Below, piece by piece: positions 55,396-64,000 of a stretch of DNA of 64,000 nt. The number at the start of each line of letters is the position of its first letter. The first letter of the stretch is position 1. This stretch comes from Symsagittifera roscoffensis (Eukaryota; Xenacoelomorpha; Acoela; Convolutidae). The position numbers and the translations under genes were made by a program. The notes beneath the pieces were generated by a model. It was not told the DNA's origin and did no database searches. It saw nothing but the letters and a program-made list of their open reading frames with translations. The stretch covers positions 29,120,776 to 29,184,775 of the forward strand of contig NC_087069.1 of the NCBI RefSeq assembly GCF_963678635.1, written 5' to 3'.

Positions 55396-56133
55396 TTGTT
55401 GATATACTGGGACAGCCGTGGTGGTCCCCTGCATTTACTTCAAATTACTTTGACTGGATTCATTTACCTCTGCTACCGCTCGTGGACACTAGTGGGTGGA
55501 CACAGGTTGGTGGATCACATGATTGTAGTTGGAGCAAGCTCACTCAGAAGGACCCTTGACTACCTACCCTACGATCTAAGGGTAAAGTATCGAAGATTCA
55601 CTTTTGCAAAATCGGGACTAAGCCTGAACCCAAACAACGTGAGTAAACTCAAGAAATTGCAGTGGTTACTTAGAAACGGTTCCCTAAAATCCAGAGAAAT
55701 CATTCTCTGGCACGACGTGATAAACAATAGTATCACAAAACATCCCAAAAACTTTAATACGAAGTGTTCCCCGGAGCAGTTAACTGAAATCATCACGAAT
55801 TTTCAGCATCAAATAGCTGCGATCATATACATTCGTCGAGACGGTACCCCTCACATTTTTGAAAAGTTACGGAAGACGAAACCTCTTATCATCGACGCGA
55901 TAAAACGACTTCTTCCTAAACAAAAACAAAACGACATTGATACAGTTGTTGCCCTCTCTAAACTACACCCCCCTCCGTCTCTTGAGCTTAAGTTGCTCAA
56001 CAAAGTACTTTCAAAACGTCACAACCTTCGTTCACTAGTACTTCAGCAAAGATCAAAATCCAGAGTACGGCCCACCAGATCAAAGAGAGCAGCAGCAAAG
56101 AAAAAACAAGCAGCCCAATCCTCATCGCACTAG
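55396..56133 (+). CDS. first ORF of the CR1-like LINE, SGNH/esterase-like?
   Basis: A 245-codon intact frame. From about residue 33 it reads LVDHMIVVGASSLRRTLDYL, then FAKSGLSLNPNNVSKL and IILWHDVINNSITKHP. The pattern of a G-x-S near the start, a central G/L segment and a later D/H segment recalls SGNH (GDSL) hydrolases, which are known in ORF1 of some CR1 elements, but the nucleophile motif is GAS rather than GDS, so activity is doubtful. The tail is very basic (SKSRVRPTRSKRAAAKKKQ), suitable for nucleic-acid binding. The start may be upstream or different, since the first 30 residues are not recognisable. Confidence 0.6.
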   Translation: MLIYWDSRGGPLHLLQITLTGFIYLCYRSWTLVGGHRLVDHMIVVGASSLRRTLDYLPYDLRVKYRRFTFAKSGLSLNPNNVSKLKKLQWLLRNGSLKSREIILWHDVINNSITKHPKNFNTKCSPEQLTEIITNFQHQIAAIIYIRRDGTPHIFEKLRKTKPLIIDAIKRLLPKQKQNDIDTVVALSKLHPPPSLELKLLNKVLSKRHNLRSLVLQQRSKSRVRPTRSKRAAAKKKQAAQSSSH

Positions 56134-56164
56134 TTCTGGTGAGTCTGATTTTCTTGAGACTATT

Positions 56165-56275
56165 CTCTCCTGAGGTTTTTATACCTTGGAGTATCAGTCC
56201 AAGGGAATCAAAAAACTCAATAAGTCTTCTCTAGTCTGGTTTTCTCCTGAGGTTTTATACCTTGGAGTGTCAGTT
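56165..56275 (+). repeat. duplicated motif between LINE ORFs
   Basis: tctcctgaggttttataccttggagt occurs twice (56168 with an extra t, and 56233), followed by .tcagt. It lies in the spacer before ORF1 and could serve translation initiation or be a simple duplication. Confidence 0.75.
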
Positions 56276-56289
56276 CTGAGAAGATTTTT

Positions 56290-57146
56290 TTGAGCAATAT
56301 GGGCTCAGAAGAAAGACGCAGAAATGCTAGCGTCTCGCAAGCATCTGAGAAATCTTGTAAAACATGCAAAAAGCCGATCACAAACAAAAGTCAAATCTTT
56401 AATTGCATTGCCTGTGGCGATGTTATGCACATGACAAAAACATGCACTGGAATATCTGAAACTGCCATCCTTGGAATTTCGGAGATCAGCCAGAACGTCC
56501 TCCTGCTCTGTAACTGAAAGAGTCGATGATCAACGATTTGATGCAAACCCGTCCATCCATTGCTGAAACAAAACTAAATGAAATTGCCGAACAATACTCT
56601 ACTTTTAAACAAGAGATAGATTCACTTAAGCAAAAGATAGATGAAACAAGCAAAAAACCACAAAACAGAAATGAGCCAAAGCAACCTGCCTTAAACAAAC
56701 CAGAATCAAGCTATAACGGAATCCGGATAAGAGGACTGCTTGAACTGGGCTCAAAAAGTTCAAGAGATAGACACGAACACGACTTGGAAGATGTGAACAA
56801 ACTGTTTGCGTTCTTAACAGTTGAAGCAAAAATCACAGATTTAAAACGTTTAGGAAAATACGAAGAAGGAAAAAGGCCACGCACAATAGTTGTAAATGTT
56901 TCAAATGAATGGCAAAAACGACTGATACTAATGTCCTTGGCAAAATTGAAAAACTACGACAAAACTGTCTTTGTGTCAAAAGAGCTCAGCCCAAGTGAAT
57001 TTCTGATTGAGAACAAAAATCTTATGAAAAGACGAACAATGATAGAAACTGGAGTATCAGCTAAAAACCTAAGGCTAAGGGACCTTGTCCTTTACCAATA
57101 TGACGAAGAAAGTGGAAATTGGAAAAAAGTCGAAGAAAGCAATTGA
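56290..57146 (+). CDS. CR1-like ORF1: PHD finger, coiled coil, RRM-like (one frame break)
   Basis: The first part (56290-56517) has a PHD-type C4HC3 finger: CKTCKKP, FNCIACGDVMHMTKTC, ending LLLCN. It stops at a TGA and the protein continues in another frame from about 56526: ETKLNEIAEQYSTFKQEIDS (coiled coil) and GIRIRGLLELGSK ... RTIVVNVSNEWQKRLIL (RRM-like nucleic-acid-binding domain). ORF1 proteins bind the element RNA. The break near 56515-56525 sits at the last zinc ligand pair, so the finger is incomplete as read. Confidence 0.8.
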
Positions 57147-57170
57147 CTACCTACTGCCAAGTATTTAAAA

Positions 57171-60059
57171 ATGTTATGCCTAAATGTCAGAAGTATTTTA
57201 GACATCAACAGAAGAATAGCTCTTTCAAATGCCATTTTACAAACAGACTACGATATACTATGTCTCACAGAGACATGGCTGGTAAAGGAAATACCAGATA
57301 AAGCTCTGCATTTGGCTGGTTTTAATATAATTCGCAAAGATAGAAAAAACTCCACTTTAAAAACCAATCACGGAGGCGTACTCATGGCGATAAAAGAAAA
57401 TGTGCATTACGAAGAAATTGATGCTCAAATAGAAAATGAAGAATGCATAGTGGTCAAACTAACAGGTGAAACTGGGCATCATCAAATACTCTGCTGTGTT
57501 TATAATCCCCCGAAAAACAGTAAATACCAATGGAAACAACAAAACTTCATCAGTTTGTTCGAAAACCTAACAAAATTACAAATACAACACAACTGTAACG
57601 CAGTGTCGATTACGGGAGATATAAATTTTGAATACACTCATTGGAAAATGATGCACTCAAAAGACAAATATGAAAATGCAGTGTTAAAAAAGCTCATTGA
57701 ACTTGACTATGAACAATTATTCGACTCCAAAAAAAAGCAGCTTGATGTTTTATTAACAAACAACCCTGGAGTAATACTCAACTGGCACACGGACCATTCA
57801 GCAACAAACGCATACAGCATCGACAAAGTTTCTTGCTCAGATCATTATGCTTACTCTGCAACAATTAACATGGAAGCCAGTATCAAAGAAATAAACAAAG
57901 ATGAAAGTCTGGCGTTTAACAGAGCCGATTGGAAGATAATAAATCAAGAAATAAAAGACAAACCTTTCATACCGTATTGTTACAGTAATGTAAATGAGCT
58001 CCTTCGTCAGTGGTATGCATGGTTATGGGACAAAATAAAGAACAATGTACCCAAGGTTACATCACACAGATCAACTCTCCCCCCGTGGGTGAAGCCAAGT
58101 ACGTCTCACATGCTAAAAAGAGTACAAACCTTAAAACGGCGTATCGATCGGCAAAACAAACCTAATTTAAGCATTATCCTAAAACACAAAAAACTGGAAA
58201 AAAATCTTCAAATAGCATTGACTGAAGATCAAGCAATTTACGAAGAAACAGTAACAAGCAGTAGACGATTCAGTGACCTGCAAAAATACTTGAACAAAAT
58301 AAGTAGTTCCAGGAAATATCCCCAAAAAATGTTCTACAAGGAAAAATCCACAAGAGATGACACCCAAAAAGCTACATTTTTTAACGAATTTTTCATCAGT
58401 GTATATCAAAAGGAATCAATTCCTAACCCTCTCGCACGAAATACAAACTGTTCTCCTACAGAAGAAATCTGTACACAATTACACATTGAAGAAACCAAAA
58501 TTCAATACATTCTCAAAAATCTTTTAACAAATAAAGCGTCAGGTTTTGATGGTATAGGTAATATAATCCTAAAAAATCTTTCTGAAACTCTGTCAAAATC
58601 GCTCTATCTTCTCTTCCGCACATTCATTAACAAGCGGCTCTTTACGACCTACTGGAAAACAAGTCAAGTGGCCCCAATTTTTAAAGAAAAGAACAAGGCG
58701 TCAGTTGAGTGCTACCGCCCAATTAGCCTCTTATGCTCCGCCTCGAAGGTCTTCGAAAAAATTATCTTTGATAATATATACCCCAAAGTTCAACCTTTCC
58801 TGGAAAACGCACAATACGGCTTCCGGCAAAAAAAGTCAGCAGTACTACAAATGGTACAATTTTTGAGCAACGTATATGAACTCTACGATGACAAAAATGT
58901 TCAAACACTATCAGTCCTTTACCTAGATTTTTCTAAAGCCTTTGATAAAGTTCCTCATAGTATCCTAGTCGCCAAACTACGGAACATAGGTCTAAGCATT
59001 CAAATACAAGACATAATACAAGACTATCTAACAGATAGAATGCAGTTTGTGAAAATCAATAAAAGTTCATCAACTCTGAAAGAAGTAACTAGCGGTGTAC
59101 CACAGGGCTCAATTCTTGGCCCTCTACTTTTTATCATATTCATTAACGACTTTCCCAAATGCATTGAGAATTCAGATTGTTTTGGCTATTGTGACGATAT
59201 GAAGATCTTGTCTACTGAAGAAATTCATCTGCAAAAAGACACGGCAAATGTTGAAAAATGGTGCAAAGAAAATAAAATGCCGCTGAATGAAGATAAATGT
59301 AATTTGTTAAACCTCAAAGGGAAAATGGAAGTTACACTATTTAATACAAATGTTGATACCGCAAAGACCCAAAAAGACTTAGGTATTTTAATGTGTGACA
59401 ACCTTTCGTGGTCAGTAAATGCTGAAAATCGCATATCAAAAGCAATGGGAGCTTTTTACAAAATCAAACGAAATATCTCGAAAAAAACATCATTAAAGTC
59501 AAAATTAAACTTATACTGCGGATACATCGTACCAATCATAAGCTATGCATCGCAAACATGGTATCCGAACAAAGCAGAATTAAGACAACTAGAAAGAGTA
59601 CAAAAACGAGCGACATCTTGGATTACAAATAACTTCAAAATGAGTTATACTGAAAGACTGAAATTTTTAAAGCTCCTTCCACTCTCAATGTACTTTGAAT
59701 TACACGACATATTGTACTTAGTTTCACTACTAAAAAATAAACATGACATTGATTTGAATACAATTATTCATAAAAACGAATCACGAACGAGACAAGCAAC
59801 ACGTGGTGAGATTGCTGTTCATGCAACAAGACTGAAAAAGTCAAATGAAAATTATTATATACGTTCTAATACGCTATACAACTACTTTAGCCAAATTGTG
59901 GACTTCGAAAATCAAGATTATGACAGCCTGAAAATATCTATAACAAACACGTTTTGGAAATTCTTCAACAGAAATTTTGCAGAAAACAACTTGTGTATGT
60001 GGAGAATTCTTTGCTGGTGTGGAAACTGCAACCCACCGGGAAAAATTATGAACTTATAA
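57171..60059 (+). CDS. CR1-like ORF2: AP endonuclease and reverse transcriptase
   Basis: A 962-codon uninterrupted frame, 24 bases after ORF1. Endonuclease residues: N5 (CLNVRSI), E35 region (CLTETWL), D150 (ITGDINF), S223-D224-H225 (CSDH). RT blocks: YRPISLL, AQYGFRQKKSAV, YLDFSKAFDKVPH (~584), SGVPQGSILGPLLF and GYCDDMKIL (~672, the YXDD box). The C-terminal part has SYASQTWYPNKAELRQLER, typical of the region after RT. The protein nicks target DNA and primes reverse transcription on it. No stop or shift is present, so it could be functional. Confidence 0.95.
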   Translation: MLCLNVRSILDINRRIALSNAILQTDYDILCLTETWLVKEIPDKALHLAGFNIIRKDRKNSTLKTNHGGVLMAIKENVHYEEIDAQIENEECIVVKLTGETGHHQILCCVYNPPKNSKYQWKQQNFISLFENLTKLQIQHNCNAVSITGDINFEYTHWKMMHSKDKYENAVLKKLIELDYEQLFDSKKKQLDVLLTNNPGVILNWHTDHSATNAYSIDKVSCSDHYAYSATINMEASIKEINKDESLAFNRADWKIINQEIKDKPFIPYCYSNVNELLRQWYAWLWDKIKNNVPKVTSHRSTLPPWVKPSTSHMLKRVQTLKRRIDRQNKPNLSIILKHKKLEKNLQIALTEDQAIYEETVTSSRRFSDLQKYLNKISSSRKYPQKMFYKEKSTRDDTQKATFFNEFFISVYQKESIPNPLARNTNCSPTEEICTQLHIEETKIQYILKNLLTNKASGFDGIGNIILKNLSETLSKSLYLLFRTFINKRLFTTYWKTSQVAPIFKEKNKASVECYRPISLLCSASKVFEKIIFDNIYPKVQPFLENAQYGFRQKKSAVLQMVQFLSNVYELYDDKNVQTLSVLYLDFSKAFDKVPHSILVAKLRNIGLSIQIQDIIQDYLTDRMQFVKINKSSSTLKEVTSGVPQGSILGPLLFIIFINDFPKCIENSDCFGYCDDMKILSTEEIHLQKDTANVEKWCKENKMPLNEDKCNLLNLKGKMEVTLFNTNVDTAKTQKDLGILMCDNLSWSVNAENRISKAMGAFYKIKRNISKKTSLKSKLNLYCGYIVPIISYASQTWYPNKAELRQLERVQKRATSWITNNFKMSYTERLKFLKLLPLSMYFELHDILYLVSLLKNKHDIDLNTIIHKNESRTRQATRGEIAVHATRLKKSNENYYIRSNTLYNYFSQIVDFENQDYDSLKISITNTFWKFFNRNFAENNLCMWRILCWCGNCNPPGKIMNL

Positions 60060-60098
60060 ACGAGGGTTCAAAACCCATGGAGAAATCCTAAAGCCTAC

Positions 60099-60122
60099 AC
60101 TACTACTACTACTACTACTACT
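60099..60122 (+). repeat. (ACT)n tail of the CR1-like LINE
   Basis: Eight ACT units end the element. CR1-group LINEs usually end in short tandem repeats rather than poly(A). Confidence 0.9.
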
Positions 60123-60420
60123 AATCGGTCCTGAAGAGGTGTCGTGGTTCTAAAACAGACGGAATGTGAGACGAAGATAAAATCTGCTTTATAAGGGCAT
60201 TCAGGTTTGAATGCCTAGAGAATCTCCCTGTATTTTTGCGACACGAAAGACCATGCCAACCATCCTCGGTAACGTCTTTTCCGCACACGCATTTATTCCG
60301 TTCGCATATTTTTGAGCCTAATCGAAGTCCTATCGCAATTCTGAGTTGTTGGTTCGACAGTTTTAACCTAAAATTTATGCACGGGATGACGTTCAACTAT
60401 TGTTAGCCAAATCTATTTTG
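60121..60420 (-). pseudogene. restriction-like endonuclease, N-terminal half, of the interrupted LINE
   Basis: Reads LSNQQLRIAIGLRLGSKICE, KCVCGKDVTEDGWHGLSC (CxC-H-C zinc-type motif) and RFSRHSNLNALIKQIL. This precedes the PD-type catalytic core in LINEs of the R2/NeSL type. The frame ends LFRTD at the point of the CR1 insertion; the catalytic part is at 55387. Confidence 0.85.
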
Positions 60421-60953
60421 GAACGCGTTGAATCTTTTTACGTCCTTTGGTTCGAGTCGAAAAATCAAGTCCGCAATTTTGCTGTCAAAAATTGGCTCCG
60501 TCCAATTTTTTTGATTTCATTTTCAGGAGCAATTTCAATTTTTCCAAGTTCCAACCCTCGTTTAAGCGCAACATCATAGGTTCCATCCACATGCTCCAAA
60601 TCAAAGATTTTGCTCAAGGCATCTTTTGCTCCTACTGCTGAGGCTAAGAAAGCGGGTAAAGCGAGTAGACGAGCGGAAGAAACACACAAGCCACCTTAGG
60701 CTGCCGGGAGAACTGCTTGTAAAAACTGATTGTCATCCATTTTTACGTTAGTGACCATGCATAACGAATTTCTTAGTAATTTATCGTAGCGTTCCAAAAA
60801 ATCTTTTTGCAAAAAACAAGGGCTCATACGCAAAAAATATAGGAGTTTTGGCATGCTAAAGCAATATTTCAGGAGGTAAAAACCATAATGGGCGTCTAGT
60901 TTGTCAATGACATCCGAGATTTTTTCAAGCTCCTTAATTTTTTCATCGAACAA
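60420..60953 (-). pseudogene. post-RT region of the interrupted LINE
   Basis: Minus-strand frames 60953-60696 and 60689-60465 read LDAHYGFYLLKYCFSMPKLL, FLERYDKLLRNSLC and LCVSSARLLALPAFLASA. These are the helical thumb and linker between RT and endonuclease in this LINE type. One stop/shift separates them. Confidence 0.75.
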
Positions 60954-61059
60954 TTCTTTTCGGCAAAGTTGGCCGATTGGAGATCCTAAAATGAGGAGTT
61001 CTTCTTTTTTTTATTTTTTTGGGGCATATTTTTCGAAATTATTTTAAAATTGAATTATA

Positions 61060-61914
61060 CTATGTACTAGTAGTCGGTCCCAAAAAACAAAGTTCGCACT
61101 TCTCAGTGTTCAAGCTCAGGTCGTAATTTTGTTCCGATTTCAAAATGTTTTTAAGGTCCCGGAGTACTACCTTATAGTCGTCGGCTAAATTCCCATCATC
61201 TAAATACCAGATGTTAATTTTCGACTCCAACTGTTTGACTAGTGTATGAAATGTTTCCGCAAAAAAGGGTGGGGCTTCAGGATCACCTTGCTGAGTTCCG
61301 TCTTCTGACATTATGACAGAGCTTCCGTAAAAAAGGTAACTAGGTTTACCATACGCGCAATGGAGGTAATTATACAATTCGGGGCGATTTGAATAAACAT
61401 GATTCAGCCTTGTTTCTCTGTTGAGAGAGTTAAAGGCATTCTTAAAATCTAGTTTTAAAAGAACAGTGCAATTTGGATTGTCGTCGCGTTTAATTAGGTT
61501 TCGAAACGAGTGCGCAGCTATTTCTGCTCCTCGTTTGGTACCGCATCCTACCTGTACGTTTCCGAAAGAATTTTGTCGCTCGGAGAGGGCCTTGTTTCCA
61601 GCGCATTTAGACGCAAGACGTCTCAGCGTGTTGCCTATGGCAATCGGTCTCCACCCTCCGTCTATCTTTATGAGGGCGATAAGCTTTGCGCCAAAAATGA
61701 AAGATCTTAGTGGTTCGGGTATTTTGCCATCTCCAATGAGGTTTATCAGCTTAATAAGCGATTTCAGAAAATTAAGTCCTGCACTGCCATTCGACTTACT
61801 AACAAGATCTTTAAAAATTTGAGGAACTATTTTATCAGGACCTGCTGCTGATGCGTTTGGAAAGGACATTATCCCTTTGTATTGGTCGAAATCGGTTACG
61901 AAAAAACTATCCAA
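61060..61914 (-). CDS. reverse transcriptase domain of the interrupted LINE
   Basis: A 284-codon open stretch with FPNASAAGPDKIVPQIFKDL, WRPIAIGNTLRRLASKC, VLLKLDFKNAFNSLNRE (first D), GTQQGDPEAPPFF and INIWYLDDGNLADD (YXDD box as YLDD). The restriction-like endonuclease downstream places it among R2/NeSL/R4-like LINEs. The frame ends at 61060, before the thumb continues in other frames. Confidence 0.88.
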   Translation of the reverse strand: MDSFFVTDFDQYKGIMSFPNASAAGPDKIVPQIFKDLVSKSNGSAGLNFLKSLIKLINLIGDGKIPEPLRSFIFGAKLIALIKIDGGWRPIAIGNTLRRLASKCAGNKALSERQNSFGNVQVGCGTKRGAEIAAHSFRNLIKRDDNPNCTVLLKLDFKNAFNSLNRETRLNHVYSNRPELYNYLHCAYGKPSYLFYGSSVIMSEDGTQQGDPEAPPFFAETFHTLVKQLESKINIWYLDDGNLADDYKVVLRDLKNILKSEQNYDLSLNTEKCELCFLGPTTST

Positions 61915-61944
61915 TTTTGCTGGATTTGGAGCTGCAAATTTGGC

Positions 61945-62760
61945 TCACTGAGGGTGCTTAGACAACAATTTTTGATAGTTATCAGTTGAAAAAGGAGCAA
62001 TTTTGTCATCCGAAGCAGCAAGCCATATTGCTCCTTTTACATTTCCTTCATCGAGCTTGCTACTTATTAACTTTATTCTCTGCTCGAGGTCACTCAGAGG
62101 CGGGCTTGAAACTTGGGGATGGGGTTTTGGAAGTGACACGTCATTTGCTCGAATTTTTTTATTTATCATAGAGCTCATGCTTGTGGTCTGTTTGCGTCCA
62201 CTTCTTTTCGGTTGCTCCAAAAAAAAAAACAAGAATGACGTTAAAAAATTTAGACAATGTCATTTATTTTGTCCGACAGACTTTCCGCCAAGGGAACACG
62301 CGAGTCTTTTGGTACTCTTTTGAGTACTTGGACATTTGAGATGGCTGTTTTAACATAAATGTCTAGCACTAAACCATTAGCTATTGTTGCTTTATTAAAA
62401 AATTTTACATCATCGCATAAAGGACACTGAAACCATTGGGTTTTCTTAGAGTCGCTAAGAGAAATATTTACACAACTGGTATATATCTGCTGAATGAAGA
62501 CAATCGTAATATAATAAATAAGACGTAGCCCTGTTTTTAGGAATTTATCAGTCCTGAATCTTTGCTTGTACACTCTTTGTTGTTTTTTCTCACCTTGACG
62601 CAGCATAAAGGTTAAAAAAAAGGATTTTGACTGGACTTTAGGGGACTGAACTAACCCATGATAAGCGGTTAGTGAGAATTTTACAAAACAGCAAATCAAA
62701 AAATAAAAGACAACTAAATTAACTTAAATTTTAAAATCGAATTATAAAAATAAAAAAAAA
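61945..62760 (-). pseudogene. N-terminal region of the interrupted LINE
   Basis: Frames 62699-62250 and 62232-61945. The first has a CPLCD pair with FNKATIANGLVLDIYVK, perhaps a relict zinc finger of the N-terminal DNA-binding region. The second is helical (LEQRIKLISSKLDEGNVKGA) and leads into RT. The 5' end of the element is not defined. Confidence 0.6.
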
Positions 62761-63417
62761 AGAACAATCTCACCCGAGCTCAGTAGGTCCAGCGGTGCAC
62801 CACCAGACTCCTCAAGCCAGTTCCAGTTTCCCACCTGCCCACAGAAAGCCACTTGACAGACCTGTCTCTAAAATCCCTCAGAGGAGGCTCCATAAACAGG
62901 CACAAACATCAAAGATAACAAATCTATTTAATAAGTTTAACACAACAATGTATAGAAACCCAGTCATTGCAATGTTCAACGTTTAGTTTTCAGTTATAAG
63001 AATAAAAAAGGTCATTTAAAATGGGCTCTTCCGTCATGCGACGGTACGTGCACAGGTTGGATAGGGCTATACCAACGCTATATAAAAAGCGTTGGTATAC
63101 ATTTTGTGAACACTAACTAATTCACAAAGTGTATGTGAATTTTTGTAAATAACATTTGTAAATTGATAATTTACCGTAACTTAGGTTAGTTTATTGTAAA
63201 AATCCTGACGCTGCACATAGTTGCAAAAATGTTTGAAAGTTACATTTTAGCAAAAATCTCTTCGCTATATAAATACATCGGCAAATTGTTAGGAACAAAT
63301 CAAGTCGATTTTAATGCATCCAGAGAATTGTCAATCAAAATCTACCCTCCTCGGTTGTAGCACAGACAGAATTGTCTATGTTGGATGTAGTTTTAAGATT
63401 TTTGAACAATTTTTTTT
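62761..63417 (+). other. spacer between two LINE copies with a shared repeat
   Basis: A 63-codon frame (62795-62986) ends in NLFNKFNTT.. and overlaps a repeat shared with 52605-52835. A hairpin-like ccgtcatgcgacgg (63031) and a second one (ccaacgctatataaaaagcgttgg, split around TATA, 63072) are seen. The rest is AT-rich with nothing recognised. Confidence 0.5.
62915..63095 (+). repeat. repeat shared with 52605-52835 (plus-strand copy)
   Basis: ctatttaataagtttaacac, aaatgggctcttccgt, gtgcacaggttggatagggc and ataccaacgctatataaa occur in the same order as on the minus strand at 52.6-52.8 kb. Confidence 0.75.
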
Positions 63418-64000
63418 ATAAAAGAAGATGACAAGAGTTTAAGTCCTTTTCAGTTAAAGTCGATACGGGTTACGTTTCTTCAATAAAAACACCTAACACG
63501 AGAAAATATAATATACAAGTGTTACAAAAAAAATTCGTCGAAAATTATTTTTTCATTTATTGTTCAGAGTACGCAAGCGGCGTTCGCAATCTGTATTGCC
63601 AGGGAGATTCTCTGTTTTAAAAAGCTGCCTGCTCTGGGTTCCTCAGTGCATATGCTTAAGTTCTTACGAAGCTTGCTCAAAAAAATTTCTGTGCTGGGGC
63701 CGGCCGCGCCCTGAACTTCAAAAGCTAGCGGTTCAAAAAGATATCCATCATCTACGAGATCTTTATACTTGTGTTTTTTTTGCTCTTCCGCTTCAGCGGC
63801 AGCCGTACCAGGGTTACAAACAGACCTGGCGTTAATCCTATAAGGGGCTAAGGAGTCTACTACCGTGACATCCCACAATAGTTGCTTACCAACAGCCCAT
63901 GGAACGGGCGTTAAACCGTCTGGTCGCTTCTGATTGGTCCTGTAGAGGTGTAGTGGTTCTAAAACAGAGGGAATGTGAGTAGAAGATAAGCTCTAATTTT
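63418..64000 (-). pseudogene. second copy of the restriction-endonuclease LINE, 3' end (runs off window)
   Basis: On the minus strand it reads from the window edge through HIPSVLEPLHLYRT, DGLTPVPWAVGKQLL, DVTVVDSLAPYRI and KRISLAIQIANAACVL to a 3' end cttgtcatcttctttta followed by A residues (63411-63418). It spans, without interruption, the point where the first copy is split by the CR1-like LINE. Confidence 0.88.

Larger units (their letters stand above)
55390..60122 (+). mobile_element. CR1-like LINE, nearly intact, inserted in another LINE
   Basis: Three plus-strand ORFs (55396, 56290, 57171) and a 3' tail of (ACT)n at 60099-60122. The left end follows aaccgtctg and the right end is followed by atcggtcctg; the paralogous sequence at 63920-63950 runs unbroken through this point. 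ORF2 is fully open, so the insertion is young. PHD finger plus RRM-like ORF1 and an apurinic endonuclease plus RT ORF2 fit the CR1 clade. Confidence 0.88.

Noticed and set aside
62795-62986. 63-codon frame MHHQTPQASSSFPPAHR...
   Set aside because: Reads somewhat like protein but has no recognised domain, and its end overlaps a dispersed repeat; not called as a gene.

Overview
This is a window of an animal (invertebrate metazoan) nuclear genome. The evidence is a PIWI-clade Argonaute gene split into 17 exons by GT-AG introns, long AT-rich introns packed with repeats, and animal-type retrotransposons (Ty3/gypsy, CR1-like, restriction-endonuclease LINE, a Polinton-like remnant). The lineage cannot be fixed from the sequence alone. 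There is no bacterial gene, CRISPR array or rRNA gene.

Layout. Bases 1-6949 hold the 3' part of a plus-strand Ty3/gypsy (Mag-like) element: zinc knuckle, protease, RT, RNase H, integrase and a probable 3' LTR. It is broken by many frameshifts and starts with a 1005-base tandem duplication. Bases 6950-12690 are gene-free and hold a dispersed repeat, a 76-base tandem array and a 1.3 kb AAAT-rich array.

Bases 12784-54681 are one minus-strand gene, piwi. I could place every exon by its splice signals, its phase and its match to the family: N-terminal low-complexity region (exons 1-3), N domain (4-6), PAZ (7-9), MID (10-13) and PIWI (14-17). The catalytic tetrad D-E-D-H is intact. One junction (exon 5 to 6) is out of phase and unresolved.

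The introns carry most of the window. Intron 1 holds a shrunken gypsy element with 83-base LTRs and a ~160-base tandem array. Intron 3 holds a TIR-bounded Polinton-like remnant with a packaging-ATPase pseudogene. Intron 9 holds a small non-autonomous LTR element. Many introns hold copies of two dispersed repeat families. One of these (family C) has a 5' motif, an internal tRNA-like module and a 3' hairpin, all in the same orientation.

Bases 54857-64000, upstream of piwi, hold a minus-strand LINE with a restriction-like endonuclease. It is cut inside its endonuclease domain by a nearly intact plus-strand CR1-like LINE (55390-60122). A second partial copy of the interrupted LINE at 63418-64000 gives the empty-site sequence.

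How it fits together: the gene encodes a core protein of the piRNA transposon-silencing pathway, and its introns and flanks are filled with the kinds of elements that pathway targets. Whether those copies give rise to piRNAs or regulate the gene is only a hypothesis.
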